NCBI RefSeq assembly: GCF_000817775.3
Contig: NZ_JTHE03000103.1
Location: forward strand, 62,001-126,000
DNA length: 64,000 nucleotides
Source of the DNA: Lyngbya confervoides BDU141951
GTDB taxonomy: Bacteria > Cyanobacteriota > Cyanobacteriia > Thermosynechococcales > Thermosynechococcaceae
Direction: 5' to 3'
Part shown: positions 1-7,601 of the stretch, piece after piece
Layout of the letters: each line of letters starts with the position of its first letter
How positions within the stretch are numbered: the first letter of the stretch is position 1
Program-made: the position numbers and the translations under genes
The notes under the pieces: model-generated
Told to the model about the DNA's origin: nothing
Databases searched by the model: none
The model's input: the letters and a program-made list of their open reading frames with translations, nothing else

Positions 1-757
1 GGCCAAAGGCCGCGAGGCTGCAAGTGATGCAGCCAGCCACCAGCACCCATTGCACCAGAGACAGCAGTCCAATGGGCAGCAGGTGGGCATGGGCAAAGGC
101 CGCGCCTATGCCTGTCCCGATCTCCTTGAGCTGGTGACTCACCTTCTGGCTCCAGCGCTGGGGCAGCAGGTGGGCCAGCAGCCGAATCAGACTGCCCCGC
201 AAGGGGTTTGGAACAGCCAGGATGGCCAGAGGGACCAAGATCACTAATCCCATCATGGCAAGCGCGACCAGGGCATCGCTCAGGATTTGAGGGGCCTGGG
301 TTTGCAAGAGCAGGGTCCAGCCTGTGATCGCAATTACCGCGGCAAAATCATAGAATCGCTCCGCGGCAATGCTGCCCAAGATGGAGCTAACCGATAGTCC
401 CAAGGGGCTGCGAGTTGTCAGGGCTCTTAACAGTTCGCCGGAATGGGGAATAACCGCATTAGCTGCAGTTCCCCAGGTTACGGCCCGCAGCAGGCTTAAA
501 AACGGCCGCTGCTCAGTGCGCTCAGCCAGCAAAAAGCTCCAGCGCCATGTCCGAGCCAGCAAATAGAGACTGTAAATAAAAATACCGTAAAGAATAAATC
601 GATGATCTACGGGCTCAATGGCGGAGACCACCGCGCGCCAGGAGGTGCGCCGGAAGGCCAGGGTGAGAAAAAAGGTGCCGCAGGCCAGGCCTAGGGCTAA
701 ATTACGGAAGGATCCCTGCAGGCCGCGACTGGAGGTTGGGGGGGTGGGGGTGGTCAT
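1..757 (-). CDS. Flippase-like integral membrane protein (UPF0104 / LPG synthase TM family), partial
   Basis: The frame read leftward from the ATG at 757 is open to the window edge, giving 252 residues with no stop, so the C-terminus is missing. Several hydrophobic segments are visible: near residues 20-35 (LALGLACGTFFLTLAF), 53-66 (FILYGIFIYSLYLL), 139-150, 163-182 and 230-248. The Arg-Thr-Trp-Arg-Trp after the second segment and the 'NAVIPHSGELLRA' stretch resemble the lysylphosphatidylglycerol synthase transmembrane family (Pfam LPG_synthase_TM), many members of which are annotated as flippase-like. It starts 11 bases after the FAD oxidoreductase stop, so it is the third gene of a GT2/oxidoreductase/membrane-protein operon. 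An inferred role is handling a lipid-linked sugar at the membrane; the substrate cannot be told. Confidence 0.75.
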   Translation of the reverse strand, partial: MTTPTPPTSSRGLQGSFRNLALGLACGTFFLTLAFRRTSWRAVVSAIEPVDHRFILYGIFIYSLYLLARTWRWSFLLAERTEQRPFLSLLRAVTWGTAANAVIPHSGELLRALTTRSPLGLSVSSILGSIAAERFYDFAAVIAITGWTLLLQTQAPQILSDALVALAMMGLVILVPLAILAVPNPLRGSLIRLLAHLLPQRWSQKVSHQLKEIGTGIGAAFAHAHLLPIGLLSLVQWVLVAGCITCSLAAFG

Positions 758-768
758 GGGGACGCAAG

Positions 769-2052
769 TTAAAGATTGCGAAGGAGTTGGGTGACGCATG
801 CAGCGGCGACGCGGATGCTGGAGTTCCAGGAGGTGATATAGGGATAAACCTGGGCGGTCGTCGCCAGATAAATCCGAGACTGCCCCAGTCGGATGCGAGG
901 TTGATAGCGACTATAGCCGAGGGGATAGATGGGCTCGACGTAGGGGGTTCTAAATAGACGAGTATCCACGATATTGTCAGGGGTGATGCCCAGCGGCGCG
1001 TAGAGGTCCAAGAACTGTTCCAGCCATTCTTTTTCAAGGGTATTGGTGGCGCGTTGGTATAGGTCTGATTGAGGGTGCGTATATTTCATGAGGTAGGCGG
1101 CATGATACCCGCCATAGTGATCGGGCGCAATGAGTGCCGAGGACTCCACCATGCCGTCGAATCCGGTCTGAGATCGGAGGATGGGAGTCCAGTAGTAGCC
1201 CGTCACGGGCCGATCGAGAAAAATCAGAAGATTGATCACGCCCTGATAGGTTAGCTTGGGGAGGGTTGCGGCACCATCGATACCCTGGGCCATCTCAGCC
1301 AATAGGTGCAGAGGGATGGTTGAAATCAGCGCATCAAAGCTAAAGGTGCCCTGTTGCGTGGTGGCGATCACTGCAGAGTCGGACTGCTGAAGCTGAAGAA
1401 CGGGCTGCTCCAAGACCAGATGTCCCCCATGGGCGGCGATCGCTTCGGCCAAGGCCTTAATAAACCCGTATAGTCCTCCTTGGAGATAGCCGCGCTCCCC
1501 CACATTGCTTTCGCGTCCCAGTCGCTTTTTCAGATAGAGACCGGGGAGTTCGCCAGCCTTGGCCCCAAACTTTGCGGCAAACAGAGGCTGCCAAAACAGG
1601 TCCCAAAGATCTGATCCGAACAGCTGCGTGAGCCAGTCGCCCATTGGGGTGTAATCCAGACGCTGATCGTTGCCCAGATATTTCAGCAGAAGCGACATGG
1701 CCCCCAAGCGAACCCGCTGCAGGAAGGAGAGGGGGGTAAATCTAAGCAGATCCAGGGCGCTGTTGAAGGGATAATGATGGCCCTGGTAGACCATTCCCAT
1801 AAAGGTTTTTTGCCAGTAGAGCCGATCTGAGAGACCTAGATCCTCGATGAGCTGCAGGAAATAGTCGTCACTGGGCATGATGCAGTGATAAAAGCGGTCA
1901 ATCTGCCGACCTTGATGCTCAAAAAAGGTGCCCAGACCCCCGAGCTGAGGGCTAGACTCCAGGACTGTAACCTGATGCCCTTGGGTGGCCAGCCGGTAGG
2001 CGCAGGATAATCCGGCAATACCGCCCCCAATGATTCCAATCTTGGCTGCCAT
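769..2052 (-). CDS. NAD(P)/FAD-dependent oxidoreductase (amine-oxidase/protoporphyrinogen-oxidase-like)
   Basis: This is a 427-residue flavoprotein. The N-terminus has a Rossmann dinucleotide fingerprint, IGIIGGGIAGLSCAYRLA, followed about 20 residues on by an acidic residue (VLES) and the second glycine motif LGGLG, as in the amine oxidase/phytoene desaturase superfamily. I chose the ATG at 2052 over an in-frame TTG at 2058 because AAAGGAAA lies 7-8 bases upstream. It is the middle gene of a leftward operon, 12 bases after a GT2 glycosyltransferase and 11 bases before a flippase-like membrane protein. Homologues beside glycosyltransferases are common in polysaccharide or glycolipid loci, sometimes with UDP-galactopyranose-mutase-like annotation. 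Family assignment is firm; the substrate is unknown. Confidence 0.85.
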   Translation of the reverse strand: MAAKIGIIGGGIAGLSCAYRLATQGHQVTVLESSPQLGGLGTFFEHQGRQIDRFYHCIMPSDDYFLQLIEDLGLSDRLYWQKTFMGMVYQGHHYPFNSALDLLRFTPLSFLQRVRLGAMSLLLKYLGNDQRLDYTPMGDWLTQLFGSDLWDLFWQPLFAAKFGAKAGELPGLYLKKRLGRESNVGERGYLQGGLYGFIKALAEAIAAHGGHLVLEQPVLQLQQSDSAVIATTQQGTFSFDALISTIPLHLLAEMAQGIDGAATLPKLTYQGVINLLIFLDRPVTGYYWTPILRSQTGFDGMVESSALIAPDHYGGYHAAYLMKYTHPQSDLYQRATNTLEKEWLEQFLDLYAPLGITPDNIVDTRLFRTPYVEPIYPLGYSRYQPRIRLGQSRIYLATTAQVYPYITSWNSSIRVAAACVTQLLRNL

Positions 2053-2064
2053 GGGCAATTTCCT

Positions 2065-2823
2065 TTAAAGCTGATGATAGGGAGGCGGGCTGATGCGATC
2101 GCGCAGGGCCAGCTTTAGATACTGCAAGATGGTGCGTAGCACCTTAATCTTGCTGGTGCTGAGCTTGCGGTTGTACTGAAGCTGAAAGGGAACTTCCACA
2201 ATTTGGGGATGGCAGTATCTCAGCTTGAGCAGCAGCTCCACCATGCAGGCAAAGCCACGCTCCTCAATCAGGCGCTCGCCCCAGTGTTTCACGGCTCGCT
2301 CCAGAATTGAAAGTCGATAGGCGCGAAAGCCACTGGTAAAGTCGTGAATTTCACGGTCTAGGGGCAGAACGGTTTTAAAACAAAGAGCCGCCCCCCGAGA
2401 TAGCAAGCGTCGCAGCGGTGGTGCGGTACTATCGTCTCCTCCGGCCACAAACCGCGAGGCGATGGCAATGTCTGCCCCCTGCACAATGGCTTGAGCCAGC
2501 AGTGGCACCAGACGAGGATCATGGGTATCATCGGCATCCATCAGCACCATGACATCCTCCGGGCCGCCCTGCCGGATTGCCGCTTGAATCCCGGTCTGCA
2601 CCGCCTGTCCCAGGCCTAAATTCTGGGGATGATCCAGGATCGTAAGATCTAGACCGGCTGCCGCCGTTTGGGCCACAGTTTTGGTGGCGTCCGTTGATCC
2701 GTCATTAACCACAAAAATCTTCAGATGATCTCGCTGCGTCGCTGGCAGGGCAGAAAAGCGCCCCAGTAAATTGGGCAGGGACTCTTCTTCGTTGAAAGCC
2801 GGTAAAATCAGATAAATGATCAT
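2065..2823 (-). CDS. Glycosyltransferase family 2 (dolichyl-phosphate mannosyltransferase-like)
   Basis: A 252-residue GT-A enzyme. It has the family 2 N-terminus (LILPAFNEEESLPNLL), the nucleotide-binding VVNDGSTDAT motif, and a metal-binding DADDTHDP region at about residues 95-102. No transmembrane tail is seen, unlike many dolichyl/undecaprenyl-phosphate transferases, so it is probably soluble or peripherally attached. It begins an operon with the FAD oxidoreductase and the flippase-like protein. With those neighbours it probably transfers a sugar to a polyprenyl or other lipid carrier; that is inference. No good Shine-Dalgarno sequence precedes the ATG. Confidence 0.85.
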   Translation of the reverse strand: MIIYLILPAFNEEESLPNLLGRFSALPATQRDHLKIFVVNDGSTDATKTVAQTAAAGLDLTILDHPQNLGLGQAVQTGIQAAIRQGGPEDVMVLMDADDTHDPRLVPLLAQAIVQGADIAIASRFVAGGDDSTAPPLRRLLSRGAALCFKTVLPLDREIHDFTSGFRAYRLSILERAVKHWGERLIEERGFACMVELLLKLRYCHPQIVEVPFQLQYNRKLSTSKIKVLRTILQYLKLALRDRISPPPYHQL

Positions 2824-3279
2824 GATTGTCAGGGTTAAAAAAGCTCTAGTGAAGAGCAGTGGCGTGAATCCGGGGGGACCGACAGAAGCCTTTCAAAATC
2901 TTGGACAGGAGGTTTTTCTTGCCCCTTGATGCTTTGCGACTGAATGGTGTCTTTTGACGTTTGATACTATCCCGGAATTTGGGAGGGCGGATTCAATTCA
3001 AACAAATTGTTATTCAAACAAATTGTTAGCGTTCTAAACGCGGACCGGCCTCTGTGCCTGGCTGTTCGGTCAGGGCGCATGGGCGAAGTTTTCCCGGAAC
3101 AATTGGGCAGGGGGACTCCGCGCCTGGAGGCAGTGGAGCTAAATCCTAGGATGCCCCTGGGGGTCGGCCTACTGTTCTTCAGTCCTTGGAGTCTTGCTTG
3201 GGCAAGAGAGTTCTTTTTAAGATCATGGTTCTTGTTTCCCGCAACGGTGGCATTGGGTTGGATCCTAGGAGTGTTTGAA
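2824..3279. promoter_or_regulatory. Divergent intergenic region between GT2 operon and deacetylase
   Basis: This 456-base stretch separates divergent genes and must carry both promoters. An open frame in phase with the deacetylase begins at 3007, but its translation looks unconserved and the better start is at 3280, so I treat the stretch as non-coding. It contains the tandem repeat listed at 2996-3027. No clear -35/-10 pair was found. Confidence 0.5.
2996..3027. repeat. Two tandem 16-bp repeats, each with an AACAA-A-TTGTT dyad
   Basis: The unit ATTCAAACAAATTGTT occurs twice, head to tail and without mismatch. Each copy contains AACAA and TTGTT arms around a single base, so two dyads sit 16 bases apart, about one and a half helical turns. 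Position in a divergent intergenic region suggests an operator for a dimeric regulator, but no protein is tied to it. Confidence 0.7.
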
Positions 3280-4227
3280 ATGCCCCAACTTGCCAGCATT
3301 TCGCTGGATTTAGACAACCAGTGGTCCTACATGCGCGCTCAGGGTATTCCTGGCTGGGATCAGTTTCCCTCCTATTTACCGCAGCTGGTGCCCAAAATTT
3401 TGCAAGTCCTGGAGCAACTCGACCTCAGGCTGACGGTGTTTGTGGTGGGGCGTGACGCGGAAGTGGCCGAAAATATTCCCTGCCTGCGGGCCTTTGTGGC
3501 TGCGGGGCACAGCCTCGGGAATCACAGTTACCTCCATCAGCCCTGGATGCATGAAGCGTCCGTTGAAGCAATCCGGGCGGAACTCGAACAGGCGGAACAG
3601 GCAATCCAACAAGCCACTGGACAGATCCTCACTGGTTTTCGCGGGCCAGGATTTGCCGTATCTCGGGAGTTATTAGCCCTGCTCCAAGATCGGGGCTATC
3701 GTTACGATGCGTCTGTTTTCCCCACCTATCTGGGATCCATTGTGCGGCGAGCCTCGCTGCGCGGTGTGCCCTTGGCCCATCGGCCCCGACGGAAACCGCA
3801 ATTTGGCACCTTTGCCGATGGCTTTCGTCCGCTAAGGCCCTATCGTTGGCAGGTGAATCGGCAGACGCTTCTGGAAATCCCGGTGACGACCCTGCCGATC
3901 CTGCGGATTCCCATTCATTTTACCTACCTTCACTTTTTGGCCCAGCGGTCTAGATCCCTGGCAACTGTGTACTTTCATCTGGCGCTGGGGCTTTGTCAAC
4001 TGTTTCGGATGGAGCCTTCCTTTCTGTTGCATCCTCTGGATTTTGTGGGAGGGGACCAGGTGCCTGAGCTCAGGTCGTTTCCAGGGATGGGGATGCGAAG
4101 CGATCGCAAATGTGCGCTGACGGTTCAGTATCTCAAGACCCTGCAACGGCGCTATCGGCTGATGGCGCTCTCGGACTATGTGGAGGTGGTCGCTCAGCGG
4201 GACCGGTGGAGAACGGTGGTGTTGTAG
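3280..4227 (+). CDS. Polysaccharide deacetylase (NodB domain)
   Basis: A 315-residue carbohydrate esterase 4 family protein. The NodB fold starts at once (ASISLDLDNQWSYM). The metal-site motif is NHSYLHQPWMH (H-x4-H type), and later come RGPGFAVS and the barrel strand YRYDASVFP. I chose the ATG at 3280 because AGGAG lies eight bases upstream; the frame is open back to 3007 but that extension lacks family similarity and has no ribosome site. It is divergent from the GT2 operon and next to a Wzz/Wzy-type operon, so it probably N- or O-deacetylates an amino sugar in an exported polysaccharide. No signal peptide is seen with this start, suggesting cytoplasmic action. Confidence 0.85.
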   Translation: MPQLASISLDLDNQWSYMRAQGIPGWDQFPSYLPQLVPKILQVLEQLDLRLTVFVVGRDAEVAENIPCLRAFVAAGHSLGNHSYLHQPWMHEASVEAIRAELEQAEQAIQQATGQILTGFRGPGFAVSRELLALLQDRGYRYDASVFPTYLGSIVRRASLRGVPLAHRPRRKPQFGTFADGFRPLRPYRWQVNRQTLLEIPVTTLPILRIPIHFTYLHFLAQRSRSLATVYFHLALGLCQLFRMEPSFLLHPLDFVGGDQVPELRSFPGMGMRSDRKCALTVQYLKTLQRRYRLMALSDYVEVVAQRDRWRTVVL

Positions 4228-4241
4228 GGTGATCCCTCTGC

Positions 4242-5522
4242 CTAGGCCCTGGATTCGGCGCTAATTTGACAGTAGGCTAGGCCCATGATTACCAGTCCGG
4301 GCCAAAAAATGTAGGCCAGGGATTCTAAATTTTCCCCCCAGCTAAAGCAGAAGAGAACTAGCCAAATGGCCACGGCGGTCTGGGCCAAGGCCGAGTCCCA
4401 CAATCGCGGCAGAAGGGCCACCAAACTGCTCAAAAAGGCTAGAGCCAGTAGCCCGCAGCCCACGGCTCCATGACTGTAGAGGGTGCCTAGCCACTGATGA
4501 TGAGTGCCGATGGGCATAAAGCCCACGGACTTAGGGCCAGTGGGTTCAATGGTGCCGTGGCCCCAGATCCGCGCTTCATTCCACCAGCGATTTAAGGCCA
4601 GCTGTTGAAGCATGAATCGGGTTTTGGAAGATCCAGCTCGCGCCTGAATCATGGAGTCCCTGAATCTGGCAAAGGCTGTGAGAATTTGGTGGGAAAAGAG
4701 CCCTCCCAGAAAGCTGGCGCTACCTAAGCCCATGAGCAGGAAGGGGCGATGTAGGTGCTTGAGCAGAAATATCAAAATGGCGACCAGCGGTAGGGTCACC
4801 ATGCCTAACCGAGACACCGAGCTCAGGATCATGATCGTTGCCCCCAGCAGGCCCAGCCATCGCCAGCGGCGATCGCTCTCCTGCCAGGCCAGCCAAAAAT
4901 AGATGTTGCCCGCCAGTCCTAGAGCGGGTGCCCAGGGCGCAAACAGCTCTAGACGGAAGCTGCCGGTATCGTACAGGCTACCGAATATTTTGACTTCGTA
5001 AAAGATTTCTCCGCCACCAAAGGCGCTAAATGGAGAGATAAATGCGATGTCTTCTAGCTTGAGGATAAAAACTACCGTAAAGGTGATACAGGTTAGGATA
5101 AAGCTCTGAAAAGCCAGGATACAGGCGGCTCGATAGATGATCTGGGGCCGGATGGGGAGACATCCCAGAAGCGGAAAGAGGGCGAACAAGGCCCACTGCC
5201 GTCCCCAGCGATTAATCAAGGATTTAATTGTCAGCCCCATGCCCAGGTCAAAGTTGACATGGCCAATGATCAGCGCCAGGGCAATCCCAGTCACGGCAAT
5301 CAGCCAGATCCAAACGGGTCCCGGAATCCGAATTTGTTCCTGGCGAGGAATCTGCGGGGATTCTTGCCACCAGCGCCAGATCAGGTAACCGGTCATTCCC
5401 CAGGCCATCAGGGGCACCCAAACGAATTGGGCCCCCAGGTAGTACAGTCCATAGGTGCCCAGAATCGTAAACCAGAGGACTCGCTCCGGAAAAGTTTCAG
5501 GGCGTAGCGGAGTCGGATTCAA
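4242..5522 (-). CDS. Wzy/O-antigen-ligase-like polysaccharide polymerase or ligase
   Basis: A 426-residue multi-spanning membrane protein with about ten hydrophobic segments. Near the C-terminus is a large hydrophilic loop (roughly residues 285-340, containing GHGTIEPTGPKSVGFMPIGT and the following HHQW) typical of O-antigen ligase/Wzy_C proteins, where a polymerising or ligating histidine or arginine often lies. The start is a TTG whose bases overlap the stop of the upstream receiver-Wzz gene (TTGA), and there is no Shine-Dalgarno site, so translation is probably coupled to that gene. It is last in the leftward GT4/GH74/Wzz operon. Polymerase and ligase cannot be told apart from sequence alone. 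Confidence 0.75.
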   Translation of the reverse strand: MNPTPLRPETFPERVLWFTILGTYGLYYLGAQFVWVPLMAWGMTGYLIWRWWQESPQIPRQEQIRIPGPVWIWLIAVTGIALALIIGHVNFDLGMGLTIKSLINRWGRQWALFALFPLLGCLPIRPQIIYRAACILAFQSFILTCITFTVVFILKLEDIAFISPFSAFGGGEIFYEVKIFGSLYDTGSFRLELFAPWAPALGLAGNIYFWLAWQESDRRWRWLGLLGATIMILSSVSRLGMVTLPLVAILIFLLKHLHRPFLLMGLGSASFLGGLFSHQILTAFARFRDSMIQARAGSSKTRFMLQQLALNRWWNEARIWGHGTIEPTGPKSVGFMPIGTHHQWLGTLYSHGAVGCGLLALAFLSSLVALLPRLWDSALAQTAVAIWLVLFCFSWGENLESLAYIFWPGLVIMGLAYCQISAESRA

Positions 5523-7588
5523 GGGAGGGAGGGGGGGCGAGGGGCGGAAATGGTCTGAATGGCAGTCGATTGTACAGGGGAAACCGTTCCCTCTGAGTGA
5601 TCTCGGACCTGGCGACGAGTTCGCCAGATCAGCATGGCGATGGCTGAACAGATGAACAAACTTGACATGACTAAGCCCGCGATCGCCAGCTTGGTTTTGG
5701 GGGCACTGGGCTCATCGGGCAAATTGGGCGGAGCCACCACCGTAATGGGGGGATAGGTCGCAGATGGATTTGAATTGCTCAGATCAAGCCGGGTGGCAGT
5801 GGAGGAAAAAACTGCCTCTGCTCGCTGCACGTCACGCTGCAGGCTGGTCAACCTGGCTGCTTTTTGGTTCAAATCCTTCAGTCGAATTTCCAGACGCTGG
5901 ATTTGGGTTTTCAGACCCTGGGCCTGAGCATTGAGGCCTCGCTCCTCGCTCTGAAGCTGGATGAGCTGCTGAAATAACTCTGAGCGTTCCGAAGTTCCCA
6001 CCCCGGTTTCTAAACTCAGCTGAGATAGCTCTGGCAGGGAAATTAATCGTCCCAGAATTGTGCGGGCCTGTTCCTGAAGCCGGGCTTGAGCATTGGCTCG
6101 CTCCTCCTGCTTATTAGCAACGGAGGGATGGGCATCGGAATATTGAGCCGTTAAGTCAATCAGAGCTGAATTGGCATTACTGTAAGCTGATAAATATTTT
6201 TGAAACAGTGGATCGGACTTGAGCGCCACGGCATCCACCGCCTGTTGAGGAGAGAGGCCCAGGGCACTAGAGAGTTGTTGGGTATTGGCTGAAACTTCTT
6301 GTAGACGGGCAATCGTCTCAGATTCCTGGCGACGCAGCCCTTCAATATTGGTGGTGAGGTCGGTGATGGAGCCACTTGCCCCCAACCCCGATTGAGCCTT
6401 GAATGCAGCCAGTCGGCCTTGGGCTCGCTCCAGTTTTTCTTGAGCCTCGTCATAGGATTGCTGTAGAGCATTGCCTTCCTGATTGGTTTCAGTTTCCCGC
6501 AGCTGCTCAACTCTGGCTAGTAGGGCCTCTTGGAAGGCGACGGCCACCTGCTGGGCCTCAATTCCAGAGGGCCCCTCTATGGAAATCTGCATGAGGGTGG
6601 TGTTGGCCAGAATCTTCGCGGTGGGCGTCTCTATCGCTGAGTTGGGGCGGTTGAGCAGGGTGGCCACCATGCTGCGCACTTCGTCCGTGCCCAGCAGGAA
6701 TTTATAGTTTTCCCGAGGATCGGAAACGCTGCTATTGAAGGGGGAGTCGCTTTGAGATCGGGCTTCACCCACATCGGGTAGCGAGACATTGGTGGAGCTA
6801 GAGGATGGAGGCAGAGAAAGGGTCCAGTGACTGGTGTAGGTGGGCGGTGTATTGATCAAATAGGCGAGTCCTGCTCCCCAAAATAGGCCATTCAAGAGCA
6901 CCCCCAATCCCACATACCCTTTCCAGGAGATGGGGAGGGCGCGGGCCGGTTGCACTTCTTGTCCGGACACTGAAACAGTGGGTGGGGTGTGGCTTTGAAT
7001 CGTGGGCGCATCGAGGGCATCCGCCAGCTGCGATCGCAGATCGCGCATGTTGCTGCCAAACAGCCACTCGTTATAGTTCGGCAAAAAGCTAGATCCTCCA
7101 GAAGCCCCCTCCTGGGAAGGATGGCCCTTCCCATTGACCGCAGCGGATTCAGGGTCAGAGGTGCCTTCTGCAACCGATTGGACGGGCATGACCTTCTCTA
7201 CCACGCCGGGTCCAAACTGAGCATAGCCTAGATGGACAAAGCGAATGGACTCGCGCAGCTGATCTGCCGGGGTATTTTTTAGTAAATACCCCATCGCTCC
7301 CGCTTTCCAGGCTTTGGCGACATAGTCATCGCTATCATGGATGCTCAAGACCAGCACCTTTGTTTCAGGAAAGCGCTGACGAATGAGACGGGTGGCGCTC
7401 AGGCCATCGAGATCCGGCATTTCCATGTCGATTAATACGACATCGGGTTGCAGAATTTCAATTTGTTCCAGAGCCATGTGACCGTTGTTGGCGGTCCCCA
7501 CCACCTGGATATCCGCGGTCGGTTTCAGCATGTAGCGCAGGCTTTCGCGGATTGTTTTTTGATCGTCAACAAGGAGCAGCCGAATCAT
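5519..7588 (-). CDS. Response-regulator receiver domain fused to a Wzz/GumC-type chain-length determinant
   Basis: A 689-residue two-part protein. Residues 1-125 are a NarL-type receiver with acidic pocket D8-D9, phosphoacceptor D54 in VVLIDMEMPD, S82 and K104. No DNA-binding domain follows. After a Ser/Gly-rich linker comes a first membrane segment (about 222-245), a periplasmic region with Wzz signatures and a long coiled coil (roughly 350-610, rich in Gln/Glu/Ala), then a second membrane segment (about 632-655, LAIAGLVMSSLFICSAIAML) and a short basic tail. No Walker motifs, so there is no tyrosine-kinase part. I chose the ATG at 7588, directly before the receiver and with AAGGA upstream; the open frame extends to 7639. 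It lies 13 bases after the GH74-like gene and overlaps the Wzy-like gene. Phosphorylation may control polymer length; that is inference. Confidence 0.85.
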   Translation of the reverse strand: MIRLLLVDDQKTIRESLRYMLKPTADIQVVGTANNGHMALEQIEILQPDVVLIDMEMPDLDGLSATRLIRQRFPETKVLVLSIHDSDDYVAKAWKAGAMGYLLKNTPADQLRESIRFVHLGYAQFGPGVVEKVMPVQSVAEGTSDPESAAVNGKGHPSQEGASGGSSFLPNYNEWLFGSNMRDLRSQLADALDAPTIQSHTPPTVSVSGQEVQPARALPISWKGYVGLGVLLNGLFWGAGLAYLINTPPTYTSHWTLSLPPSSSSTNVSLPDVGEARSQSDSPFNSSVSDPRENYKFLLGTDEVRSMVATLLNRPNSAIETPTAKILANTTLMQISIEGPSGIEAQQVAVAFQEALLARVEQLRETETNQEGNALQQSYDEAQEKLERAQGRLAAFKAQSGLGASGSITDLTTNIEGLRRQESETIARLQEVSANTQQLSSALGLSPQQAVDAVALKSDPLFQKYLSAYSNANSALIDLTAQYSDAHPSVANKQEERANAQARLQEQARTILGRLISLPELSQLSLETGVGTSERSELFQQLIQLQSEERGLNAQAQGLKTQIQRLEIRLKDLNQKAARLTSLQRDVQRAEAVFSSTATRLDLSNSNPSATYPPITVVAPPNLPDEPSAPKTKLAIAGLVMSSLFICSAIAMLIWRTRRQVRDHSEGTVSPVQSTAIQTISAPRPPSLP

Positions 7589-7601
7589 GGTCTTAGGGTC
7601 C

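Noticed and set aside
702-1037. Minus-strand ORF of 111 codons
   Set aside because: It overlaps the FAD oxidoreductase and the flippase-like gene in another frame and shows no domain.
3007-3279. N-terminal extension of the polysaccharide deacetylase
   Set aside because: The open frame is in phase but has no family similarity or ribosome site; AGGAG eight bases before 3280 and the start of the NodB fold there favour the shorter protein.
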